Source: a bacterium (lineage in GTDB: Bacteria; BMS3Abin14). Taken from it: a stretch of DNA of 6,937 bases. Below are positions 1-5,433 of the stretch, piece by piece. The translations under genes were made by a program, and so were the position numbers. The DNA lies in the NCBI GenBank assembly GCA_022865845.1, contig JALHUC010000509.1:1-6937 (forward strand), in the 5' to 3' direction. The notes beneath the pieces are model-generated. The model searched no databases. It saw only the letters and a list, made by a program, of their open reading frames with translations, and was not told the DNA's origin. Numbering within the stretch: position 1 is the stretch's first letter; every line of letters begins with the position of its first letter.

Positions 1-202
1 CGTTCTCCAGAACATAGGTGAAGTCTGGCAGAAAAAGGTCCACACCCGGAAAGTTGCCCTGGGGAAACTTAATCCCGGCATCAATGAGGATGAACGGGTC
101 CCCCCATTGAAGGACAGCGCAATTCATCCCGAAGGTACCTACACCACCGAGGGGAATGAAGCGGAGTGCTGAGGGCGCAGGGCGTAGGGCGTTATCAGGC
201 AT
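1..202 (-). CDS. rnj: RNase J-family ribonuclease, N-terminal fragment (cut by left window edge)
   Basis: Reading leftward from an ATG at 202-200 gives 67 codons that run off the window. After about 14 residues the protein enters RFIPLGGVGTFGMNCAVLQ, followed by a GDPFILIDAG stretch and GVDLFLPD. This is the opening beta-strand pattern of the RNase J / metallo-beta-lactamase beta-CASP family (family consensus: IPLGG-G-IG-N, then LIDAG--FP, then G-D--IPD). RNase J proteins are cytoplasmic 5'-3' exo/endonucleases that mature rRNA and degrade mRNA. The catalytic HxHxDH motif would lie beyond the edge, so activity cannot be judged. The gene begins 9 bases after the rsmA stop, so co-transcription is likely; a weak GAG lies 8 bases before the ATG. 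Residues 4-14 (NALRPAPSALR) are encoded by a heptamer-like repeat and lie before the conserved fold, so the true start could differ slightly. Confidence 0.85.
   Translation of the reverse strand, partial: MPDNALRPAPSALRFIPLGGVGTFGMNCAVLQWGDPFILIDAGIKFPQGNFPGVDLFLPDFTYVLEN
172..192. repeat. Heptamer array, unit AGGGCGT, 3 copies
   Basis: Three consecutive 7-base units (AGGGCGC, AGGGCGT, AGGGCGT), with a degenerate fourth (AGTGCTG) just to the left. They lie in the first codons of the RNase J gene and supply its poorly conserved N-terminal residues. Confidence 0.7.
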
Positions 203-211
203 AGTGTGATC

Positions 212-1057
212 TCAATTCTGCGTTCTGCGTTCTGCGTTCTGCGTTCCGAGTTGGTCCATTCGCGTCGCTAACTCCGCGAACTGCTCCACCGACAACTGTT
301 CCGCCCTGACGGTAGGCACCAGCCCCATCTCGGAGATGATCTGTCCCAGTTTTTCCTTGCCAACTGTGGGGAAACCGGCAGCGAGGCTGTTGACCAGTTT
401 TTTTCTTCGCTGGCCAAAGGCTGCCTTGACAACGCTCATGGTGAATATTCTGTCCGGCATCGGGTACAGGGCGTCCTCGAGGACGTCCCACCGCACAAGG
501 GCTGAATCCACTCTGGGGGGCGGCAGGAACACCGTAGGGGGAACTTTCCTCACGATCACAGGTTTTCCAAAGAGTTGACACGCCACAGAAAGGATGCCGT
601 ACTCCTTGCCGCCGTGACCCGCTGCCATGCGCACAGCTACTTCCCACTGAACAAGAAAAACAGCCCGTCTTACCCGTGCCCTGTTTTCCAGGACCTTGAA
701 CAGGATCTGGGTGGAGATTGCATAGGGGAGGTTGCCAAGGGCGATAGCTCTGCCCTCAGGGGGCAGCAGATCCTCCCACGGCAGCCTAAGTACATCACCC
801 TTGATCAGTCTGAGTGAACGGTTACCGGCAAACTTCTCCTCCAGGTCCGGGTGCAGACCCGCATCAACCTCTACAGCGGTCACATTCACATCCTTGGCGA
901 GGACCATCTCGGTGAGCCTTCCCGTACCGGCACCTATCTCCAGGACCTCATCACCTGGGGCCAGATCGGCAGCCCTGACGATAAGACCAAGGATGTTTTT
1001 ATCGTGGAGAAAATGCTGGCCGTAAGCTGGAGGGGCGTATCGATGATGAGACATCAT
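212..1057 (-). CDS. rsmA: 16S rRNA (adenine1518-N6/adenine1519-N6)-dimethyltransferase RsmA (KsgA)
   Basis: A 281-residue protein of normal family length. It uses S-adenosylmethionine to dimethylate two adjacent adenines in the 3'-terminal helix of 16S rRNA, a late step of small-subunit maturation. Visible signatures are YGQHFLHD near residue 12 (the GQNFL motif), the SAM-binding loop EIGAGTGRLT at 40-49, acidic E63 ending strand 2, GD at 87-88, the catalytic NLPYAIS at 109-115, and VPPTVFLPPPRVDSALVR at 172-189. A helical C-terminal domain contains AFGQRRKKLVNSL (213-225). The ATG at 1057 is followed directly by a second ATG; either fits, and both precede the conserved start. The Shine-Dalgarno signal is weak (GGA) because the leader is a repeat array. 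The last ten or so residues (TQNAERRTQN) are encoded by a 7-bp repeat and are not part of the family fold. It is probably first gene of an rsmA-rnj operon. Confidence 0.95.
   Translation of the reverse strand: MMSHHRYAPPAYGQHFLHDKNILGLIVRAADLAPGDEVLEIGAGTGRLTEMVLAKDVNVTAVEVDAGLHPDLEEKFAGNRSLRLIKGDVLRLPWEDLLPPEGRAIALGNLPYAISTQILFKVLENRARVRRAVFLVQWEVAVRMAAGHGGKEYGILSVACQLFGKPVIVRKVPPTVFLPPPRVDSALVRWDVLEDALYPMPDRIFTMSVVKAAFGQRRKKLVNSLAAGFPTVGKEKLGQIISEMGLVPTVRAEQLSVEQFAELATRMDQLGTQNAERRTQN
216..246. repeat. Heptamer array, unit TTCTGCG, 4.4 copies, encoding the RsmA tail
   Basis: Four perfect TTCTGCG units followed by TTC. On the coding (minus) strand the array reads as repeated GCAGAAC-type units and translates to TQNAERRTQN, the extreme C-terminus of RsmA. 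The stop codon lies immediately outside the array. Confidence 0.95.
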
Positions 1058-1060
1058 ACG

Positions 1061-1091
1061 GAGTCCAGAGTCCAGAGACCAGAGTCCAGAG
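1061..1091. repeat. Heptamer array, unit GAGTCCA, 4.4 copies
   Basis: Units GAGTCCA, GAGTCCA, GAGACCA, GAGTCCA, then GAG, directly upstream of the rsmA start. They fill nearly the whole predicted 5' leader of that gene. The array is in inverted orientation relative to the TGGACTC-type array at 1216-1250. Confidence 0.93.
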
Positions 1092-1098
1092 AGAACAC

Positions 1099-1128
1099 TT
1101 TATACTTAAGAAAAGGTCCTAAGGTCAA
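1099..1128 (-). promoter_or_regulatory. Predicted sigma70-type promoter for rsmA
   Basis: On the minus strand TTGACC (1128-1123, five of six matches to the -35 consensus) is separated by 18 bases from TATAAA (1104-1099, five of six matches to the -10 consensus). Transcription would begin near 1092, giving a leader of about 35 bases before the rsmA ATG. It is the best promoter-like pair I found in this divergent region. No equally convincing promoter was found for the rightward gene; TTGATA at 1167-1172 with GATAGT at 1192-1197 (19-base spacing) is a weak candidate. Confidence 0.6.
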
Positions 1129-1215
1129 CAGCATTGCATTCGGGTTCATTTTAAACGCGCCTGCCTTTGATAGGAATTCCATGGATCACACGATAGTTTT
1201 ACAGAGATTTTTCTA

Positions 1216-1250
1216 CTCTGGACACTGGACTTTCATCTCTGGACTCCAAG
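1216..1250. repeat. Degenerate heptamer array, unit CTCTGGA, 5 units
   Basis: Units CTCTGGA, CACTGGA, CTTTCAT, CTCTGGA, CTCCAAG keep a strict 7-base phase despite substitutions. The TGGACTC content is the reverse complement of the GAGTCCA array at 1061-1091, so the two arrays bracket about 124 bases of intergenic DNA as inverted repeats. This array abuts the perfect palindrome at 1249-1279. Confidence 0.8.
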
Positions 1251-1279
1251 CCTTTCCCGATTGACAATCGGGAAAGGCT
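1249..1279. other. Perfect 14-bp inverted repeat with 3-base loop, 16 bases before a start codon
   Basis: Arm AGCCTTTCCCGATT (1249-1262), loop GAC, arm AATCGGGAAAGGCT (1266-1279), with no mismatch. In RNA it would form a very stable hairpin just before the ATG at 1296. No T tract follows on either strand, so it does not look like an intrinsic terminator. It could be a leader hairpin that limits translation, a dimeric regulator's operator, or a dispersed palindromic element; the sequence alone does not decide. Confidence 0.85.
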
Positions 1280-1295
1280 CGGGCACATTTCCAAA

Positions 1296-3362
1296 ATGCT
1301 CTCATTTCCCAGGTATTTCCGATGTTTATACCCCACAACGGTCCTGGTCGCAACATTGTGCGCCTGCGCCACCGTCCCTCCTTCCAGTGTGCCGCCGGTC
1401 CAAACCGCGGCGCCGAAAACTTCAGCCGATATTTACGCGCCTCCGACCGCGAAACCGATTCCTTCCTCCAAATCCACCCAGGCGATCGTGGCCATGAAAG
1501 AAAAACCGAGGGACACCGCCAGGGAACGCGAGGAACTTCTGAAATACGAAGAGGCTGCCAGGCTGTTCAGGGAGGAGAAGCGAACGTTGGAAGCCTTCCA
1601 GATGCTCGAGGGTTTCCTCAGGATGCACCCGGACAGTCCCTTCGCGGACGATGCCCTTCTGGAGCAGGCGCGTATCAGGATATACGAGGAGGAATCCGGG
1701 AAGGCTGTTTCCATTCTCAAAAAGCTGCTCCACGATTTTCCGGCAAGCCACTTGAGGAAAGCAGCCAACCTGGAACTGGAGCGGATCTACTTCTCAGAGG
1801 AGAGGTGGAGAGACTGCGTTGAAGCAGGTGACAACGTCCTGATCTTTGACACGCTGCCTGATGAAAGGGTTGAAGCCCTTTCCATGAGTGCTGTCTGCCG
1901 GTTCCGTAAAAAGGATCGAATGAAGGCTGTTGACGATGCCATCCAGGCAACCCTCCTCACTTCAGGCGATGAGATTCATGCCAAGGCAGTCCAGGCCCTG
2001 GAGCTCATCGCAGCCGAGTTGAAAGACCGCGAACTTGAGACCATCATGTCACAGTCGGACGGAAGCGAACCCTATGCCCACATCGCCATGGTTCGTCTGG
2101 AGAAGGACATAGAAAAAGGGTACCAAGCCGAGGCCATGGAAGGCCTTATGGACCTCCTCGTGCACTATCCCGGTCAGATCCCGGAAGAGTGGACCCAGAA
2201 TATTTATGCCGGACTGCGCGACCACCTTCTGGTCCAGACCAACACTGTGGGTGCTGTCCTTCCTCTATCAGGCCGGTTCGCCGTCTATGGCCAGAAAGCT
2301 CTGCAGGGCATTCAGGCAGCACTCGGCTTCCTGGGCTCGCCAACCGACACCCAGTCCGCTACCGAATTCAGGCTGCTGGTGAAGGATTCGGGCGCCGATC
2401 CTGTTCAGGCTGCCCAGGCGGTGAGGGACCTGTCCGAGAACCACCAGGTGATCAGCATCATCGGCCCCATATTCTCCCGCACGACCCGCGCGGCCGCGGA
2501 GGCAGCGGAGGAATCGGGTACCCCCATCATCTCCCTTTCCCCTGATCCGGAGATACCCGCCCTCGGGAAGAACGTCTTCAGAAGGAGCCTGCTGGATTCC
2601 CAGCAGATCACCACCCTCGTGCGCCTCCTCAACGATCGACTCATGATGAACCGCTTCGCTTTCCTCTATCCGGACAGCCCTTACGGTCGTGAGATGATGA
2701 ACCTTTTCTGGGATGAGGTGGACAAGCGGGGTGGCGAGATCGTAGCGGCGGAAAGCTTTCCTCCCGGCCAGACCGATTTCGGCCCCCAGATCCGTGCAAT
2801 GGTGGGCCTGAACCGTAAAATGACCCAGGAAGAGCTGGCCCTCAAGGAGGCCGGGGTAGATGTGGAACTGGCCCCCATCATTGACTTCGACGCCCTTTTT
2901 ATCCCGGCGGATTACCAGACAGTGGGGCTCCTGGCCCCGCAGCTTGCATACTATGATGTCAATGAAGTGCTTCTCGTGGGATCGGACGGCTGGAACAGCC
3001 CCTGGTTGGTGGAGCTGGGGGAACACTACGTGGAGGGGGCCCTGTTCACAGGCGGATTTGTCCAGGATCTTGAAAACCCCGAGATAAGGGAAATGTCCGA
3101 GAAATACTGGCTCACCTTTGGCGAGGATCCCCAGGGCCTGGCAGTTCAGGCTTATGACGCGGCCAGGATCATACGGGCGGGAATAGAGTCGGGAATGGTC
3201 CGTAACAGGTCCACCATGCGCGAATACCTCATGAACCTGGCGGATTTCCCCTCCGCAGAGGGCTTGCTGACCACCGATGAGAATGGTGATATCCTCCAAA
3301 AACCTTACCTGCTTACTGTAGTTGATGGGAAGATCCAGCGGTTTGAAATTGAGTTCGACTAA
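1296..3362 (+). CDS. Predicted lipoprotein: TPR-like region plus periplasmic binding domain (LpoA-like / Peripla_BP_6)
   Basis: A 688-residue exported protein. Residues 1-24 form a short lipoprotein signal (RYFRCLYPTTVLVATLCAC; probable lipidated Cys24 after Leu-Cys-Ala), followed by a Pro/Thr/Ala-rich linker to about 70. Residues 75-220 are TPR-like helices (LEAFQMLEGFLRMHPDSPFA, then KAVSILKKLLHDFPAS). From TVGAVLPLSGRFAVYGQ (317-333) to the end is a type I periplasmic binding fold of the branched-chain amino-acid receptor type, with IIGPIFSRTTRAAA (388-401), FLYPDSPYG (456-464) and VGSDGWNSP (561-569). The same order of domains occurs in LpoA, the outer-membrane lipoprotein that activates penicillin-binding protein 1A, and deltaproteobacterial relatives are commonly annotated as PBP activators. 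That role is inferred. No importer genes for such a receptor are adjacent, which argues against amino-acid uptake. The ATG at 1296 best fits the signal peptide but lacks a clear Shine-Dalgarno. Confidence 0.85.
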   Translation: MLSFPRYFRCLYPTTVLVATLCACATVPPSSVPPVQTAAPKTSADIYAPPTAKPIPSSKSTQAIVAMKEKPRDTAREREELLKYEEAARLFREEKRTLEAFQMLEGFLRMHPDSPFADDALLEQARIRIYEEESGKAVSILKKLLHDFPASHLRKAANLELERIYFSEERWRDCVEAGDNVLIFDTLPDERVEALSMSAVCRFRKKDRMKAVDDAIQATLLTSGDEIHAKAVQALELIAAELKDRELETIMSQSDGSEPYAHIAMVRLEKDIEKGYQAEAMEGLMDLLVHYPGQIPEEWTQNIYAGLRDHLLVQTNTVGAVLPLSGRFAVYGQKALQGIQAALGFLGSPTDTQSATEFRLLVKDSGADPVQAAQAVRDLSENHQVISIIGPIFSRTTRAAAEAAEESGTPIISLSPDPEIPALGKNVFRRSLLDSQQITTLVRLLNDRLMMNRFAFLYPDSPYGREMMNLFWDEVDKRGGEIVAAESFPPGQTDFGPQIRAMVGLNRKMTQEELALKEAGVDVELAPIIDFDALFIPADYQTVGLLAPQLAYYDVNEVLLVGSDGWNSPWLVELGEHYVEGALFTGGFVQDLENPEIREMSEKYWLTFGEDPQGLAVQAYDAARIIRAGIESGMVRNRSTMREYLMNLADFPSAEGLLTTDENGDILQKPYLLTVVDGKIQRFEIEFD

Positions 3363-3368
3363 AAACTA

Positions 3369-3468
3369 ATTCCAAATTCCAGATTTCAAATTCCAGACTT
3401 AGATCAGAAAACCTGGGAATATTCCTCTTCCTGGTTTCTTCTGGAATCTGAAATGTGGAATCTGGAAT
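3369..3468. terminator. Long inverted repeat made of two opposed heptamer arrays at a convergent gene junction; probable terminator
   Basis: Left arm 3369-3397 (units ATTCCAA, ATTCCAG, ATTTCAA, ATTCCAG) pairs with right arm 3440-3468 (units TCTGGAA, TCTGAAA, TGTGGAA, TCTGGAA) at 26 of 29 positions. The interior also pairs partly (AAAACC near 3408 with GGTTT near 3433) and holds the palindrome GGAATATTCC at 3416-3425. It fills almost all of the 115 bases between the lipoprotein stop and the permease stop. Reading leftward the stem is followed by TTAGTTTTTAG, so it would suit a terminator of the transporter operon. Rightward the T tract is poor. Pairing is seen directly; termination is inferred. 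Confidence 0.7.
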
Positions 3469-3477
3469 CCTCGCATT

Positions 3478-4476
3478 TCACCTATCCCGGATCAGGAGAG
3501 CGAGGAAGAACGGCCCCCCCAGCAGAGCTGTGATCACACCAACCGGGATCTCCGCAGGGGCTATGATCGTGCGGGCAAAAGTGTCGCACACCGTGAGGAA
3601 AGTACCCCCCGCCAGGATGGAAGCGGGGGCGAGGAACCGGTGCCCCGGGCCCACCAGGAGGCGACAGATGTGGGGCACCATGAGCCCCACAAACCCGATA
3701 GGCCCACACACCGCCACGACCCCACCCACCATAAGCGAGGAGCCAAAGAAAAGAAGGTTCCTGGTACGGGCCACGTCCACACCTCTGCCCGCGGCCATCT
3801 CCTCACCGGTGGTGAGGATGTCCAGTTCCCTCGTCAACCACAAGGTGATGACCAGGCCCCCCAGGACAAGGGGAAGCATCTCAAGGATCGACTTGTACCC
3901 GGCCACCTGGACACCCCCCATGAGCCAGCGGATGATCCGGAACGTGTGTGTGAAATCAGAGATGTACTGGGTGAACAGGTTAAGACTTGAAAAGAAGAAG
4001 CTCACCGCGACCCCGGCCAGGAGCATGGTAGCTGTATTCATGCCCCGCCGCGTCCCGGTTATCCCACTGGTGATCCCATAAACCAGAAGTATGGATACCG
4101 ATGCCCCCGCGAAGGCCCACAGCGGTGTGCTGGAGATGCCAGCGATGGACAGTGCGATGCCAAACCTGATGGAAAGAGCAGCACCCAGGGCCGCGCCGGA
4201 AGCCACTCCCAGAGTGAAGGGGGTCGCCAGTGAGTTTCTGAACAACGCCTGGAAAACCATTCCGGCCGCAGCCAATCCAGCACCGGCCAGCCAGGCGGCC
4301 AACACCCTTGGGATTCTGATCCTCCAGAAGATCTCTCCTTCGATACCCGACCCGGCAGGGTCCAGCACCGCCTGAAGAGGTGTAAACTTCATCCCGATGA
4401 GAGGCATGGTCAGGAGGACAACAACGCTTCCTGTAAACAGGGCGATCAGGATCCAAATCTGTCTGGCGCGGGTCAA
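3478..4476 (-). CDS. FecCD/BtuC-family ABC importer permease (cobalamin, haem or siderophore type)
   Basis: A 332-residue, very hydrophobic inner-membrane protein of normal family length with about ten predicted membrane helices. Family hallmarks are RIRIPRVLAAWLAGAGLAAAG (53-73), then FQALFRNSLATPFTLGVASGA (75-95), the ATPase-contacting region CGPIGFVGLMVPHICRLLVGP (257-277), and DTFAR with EIPVGVITALLGGPFFLALLIR near the end. Two copies form the translocation pore and couple to the ATPase encoded just upstream. The reading frame starts at TTG (4476-4474), overlapping the ATPase stop by four bases (TTGA), with a G-rich stretch a few bases upstream; the next ATG falls inside the first helix, so TTG is preferred. 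It is the last gene of the operon. BtuC is the closest named relative I would suggest from the BtuF-like neighbour, but ligand specificity cannot be read from the permease. Confidence 0.93.
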   Translation of the reverse strand: MTRARQIWILIALFTGSVVVLLTMPLIGMKFTPLQAVLDPAGSGIEGEIFWRIRIPRVLAAWLAGAGLAAAGMVFQALFRNSLATPFTLGVASGAALGAALSIRFGIALSIAGISSTPLWAFAGASVSILLVYGITSGITGTRRGMNTATMLLAGVAVSFFFSSLNLFTQYISDFTHTFRIIRWLMGGVQVAGYKSILEMLPLVLGGLVITLWLTRELDILTTGEEMAAGRGVDVARTRNLLFFGSSLMVGGVVAVCGPIGFVGLMVPHICRLLVGPGHRFLAPASILAGGTFLTVCDTFARTIIAPAEIPVGVITALLGGPFFLALLIRDR

Positions 4477-5282
4477 ACCTGCCCCCCGCCGGGCAGAGCC
4501 ATCATTTTTCCACTTTCCGGGTGTTTTACCAGGATGAACTCCTTACCGTACACCGATGCAAGGACCTCCTTATTCATCAGGTCCTCTGAGGAACCGTTAA
4601 AGGCAACTGAACCGTCAACAAGAGCCGTCACGCTGTCAGCGTAATAGGCTGCGTGATTGATGTCGTGGGTCACCATGACAACGGTGACACCTGATTTGTT
4701 GAGGTCCGCCAGGATGGAAAGGATCTCCTCAGTGTGACGAGGGTCCAGGAAGGTTGTCGGTTCGTCCAGGAGCATGATGCCCGCCTCCTGGGCAAGGGCG
4801 CCGGCGATGAGTATCTTCTGTCGTTCCCCACCGCTCAGAGTCCTCATGTCACGGTCCGCGAGGGAAGTCGTGCCGGTGGCTTCGAGTGTGCGTTCCACAA
4901 CCTCGACATCGGTACGGCTGGGCGGGGTGAATGGGCTGAGGTAAGGATAACGCCCCATCATGACCAGTTCGCGACCTGTAAAGGGAAACCACGTGTCGTC
5001 AGACTGGGGAACGTAACTTATGAGACGGGCCAGGTCCTTGCGCCTGTAGAAACCAACAGGTCTCCCGTCCACCAGAACCTCACCGGCCCAATCGGTGGTC
5101 ACTCCCATGACACATCTGAGCAGGGTTGTCTTGCCCGCCCCGTTGGGGCCCACGATGGAGAGGAATCTGCCGCGAGGAATGTCAAAGGTTACATCCTTCA
5201 GGATATCGGTCTCCCCAAAGGACAGGGAAAGGCCGACTATCTCCAGAGCAGGAACTGGTTCTGTTCGTTGGTCAACTTTCAT
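4473..5282 (-). CDS. ABC importer ATPase, BtuD/FecE type
   Basis: From the ATG at 5282 the protein is 269 residues, typical for the family. It powers the adjacent permease on the cytoplasmic face. Visible motifs are Walker A GPNGAGKT (45-52), Q-loop Gln93 in YVPQ, signature LSGGERQ (149-155), Walker B IMLLDEP (169-175) with catalytic Glu174, D-loop Leu-Asp (179-180), and switch His206 in VTHD. RYPYLSPF (111-118) is common in the iron-siderophore/B12 ATPase subfamily. The frame stays open to a GTG at 5384, which has a better Shine-Dalgarno (GGAAAG, 7-base spacing) than the ATG, whose upstream region is pyrimidine-rich. That extension of 34 residues is encoded by repeat arrays and does not resemble the family, so I prefer the ATG; the GTG may still be used. 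The stop overlaps the permease start, indicating translational coupling. Confidence 0.93.
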   Translation of the reverse strand: MKVDQRTEPVPALEIVGLSLSFGETDILKDVTFDIPRGRFLSIVGPNGAGKTTLLRCVMGVTTDWAGEVLVDGRPVGFYRRKDLARLISYVPQSDDTWFPFTGRELVMMGRYPYLSPFTPPSRTDVEVVERTLEATGTTSLADRDMRTLSGGERQKILIAGALAQEAGIMLLDEPTTFLDPRHTEEILSILADLNKSGVTVVMVTHDINHAAYYADSVTALVDGSVAFNGSSEDLMNKEVLASVYGKEFILVKHPESGKMMALPGGGQV

Positions 5283-5289
5283 AGTGACA

Positions 5290-5324
5290 GGAATAGTGAA
5301 TATGGAATATGGGAGGTGGAATAT
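5290..5324. repeat. Heptamer array, unit GGAATAT, 5 units
   Basis: Units GGAATAG, TGAATAT, GGAATAT, GGGAGGT, GGAATAT in strict 7-base phase, immediately upstream of the ATPase ATG. On the coding strand this region is pyrimidine-rich and supplies no Shine-Dalgarno. Confidence 0.85.
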
Positions 5325-5331
5325 ATAAACG

Positions 5332-5394
5332 GTGCAGAAGTGCAGTAAATGAGGTGCATGAGTGCACTCCCTGCACCACTGCACTATTGCACTT
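5332..5394. repeat. Inverted GTGCA/TGCAC heptamer cluster between the binding-protein and ATPase genes
   Basis: Several GTGCA motifs on the left (5332, 5340, 5354) and TGCAC motifs on the right (5372, 5379, 5388) flank a perfect 10-base palindrome GAGTGCACTC at 5360-5369. Spacing is mostly seven bases (GTGCAGA, AGTGCAG; later CACCACT, GCACTAT, TGCACTT). The transcript could fold into an extended interrupted hairpin within the operon, where it might affect expression of the ATPase and permease relative to the upstream genes. Confidence 0.75.
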
Positions 5395-5401
5395 TCCTTT
5401 C

Positions 5402-5433
5402 TTCCCTATTCCTCCTTCCTCCTTCCCTCTTCC
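5402..5433. repeat. Heptamer array, unit TTCCTCC, 4.5 units, encoding the binding-protein tail
   Basis: Units TTCCCTA, TTCCTCC, TTCCTCC, TTCCCTC, then TTCC. The stop codon of the BtuF-like gene (5408-5406) lies inside the array, which encodes its charged tail EEGRRKEE. On the minus strand the purine-rich repeat also lies upstream of the alternative GTG start of the ATPase. Confidence 0.85.

Noticed and set aside
195..647. 150-codon minus-strand frame overlapping rsmA
   Set aside because: It is a different frame of the same strand as rsmA, with no domain features; its tail is the same heptamer array read in another frame.
1261..1289. TTGACA as a -35 element for the lipoprotein gene
   Set aside because: It falls across the loop of the perfect palindrome and no acceptable -10 follows at 16-18 bases (CACATT is poor).
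2268..3299. 343-codon open frame on the minus strand opposite the LpoA-like gene
   Set aside because: It lies wholly antisense to a protein with clear domains, has a composition expected from a shadow frame, and shows no recognisable motif.
3455..4081. 208-codon open frame on the plus strand opposite the permease gene
   Set aside because: The Arg/Pro/Ser/Thr-rich translation is a typical shadow of a hydrophobic membrane protein in GC-rich DNA; the minus-strand frame has strong FecCD motifs.
5283..5405. Cobalamin riboswitch in the gap before the ATPase gene
   Set aside because: I see no B12-box-like conserved core; the region is explained by GTGCA/TGCAC and GGAATAT repeats.
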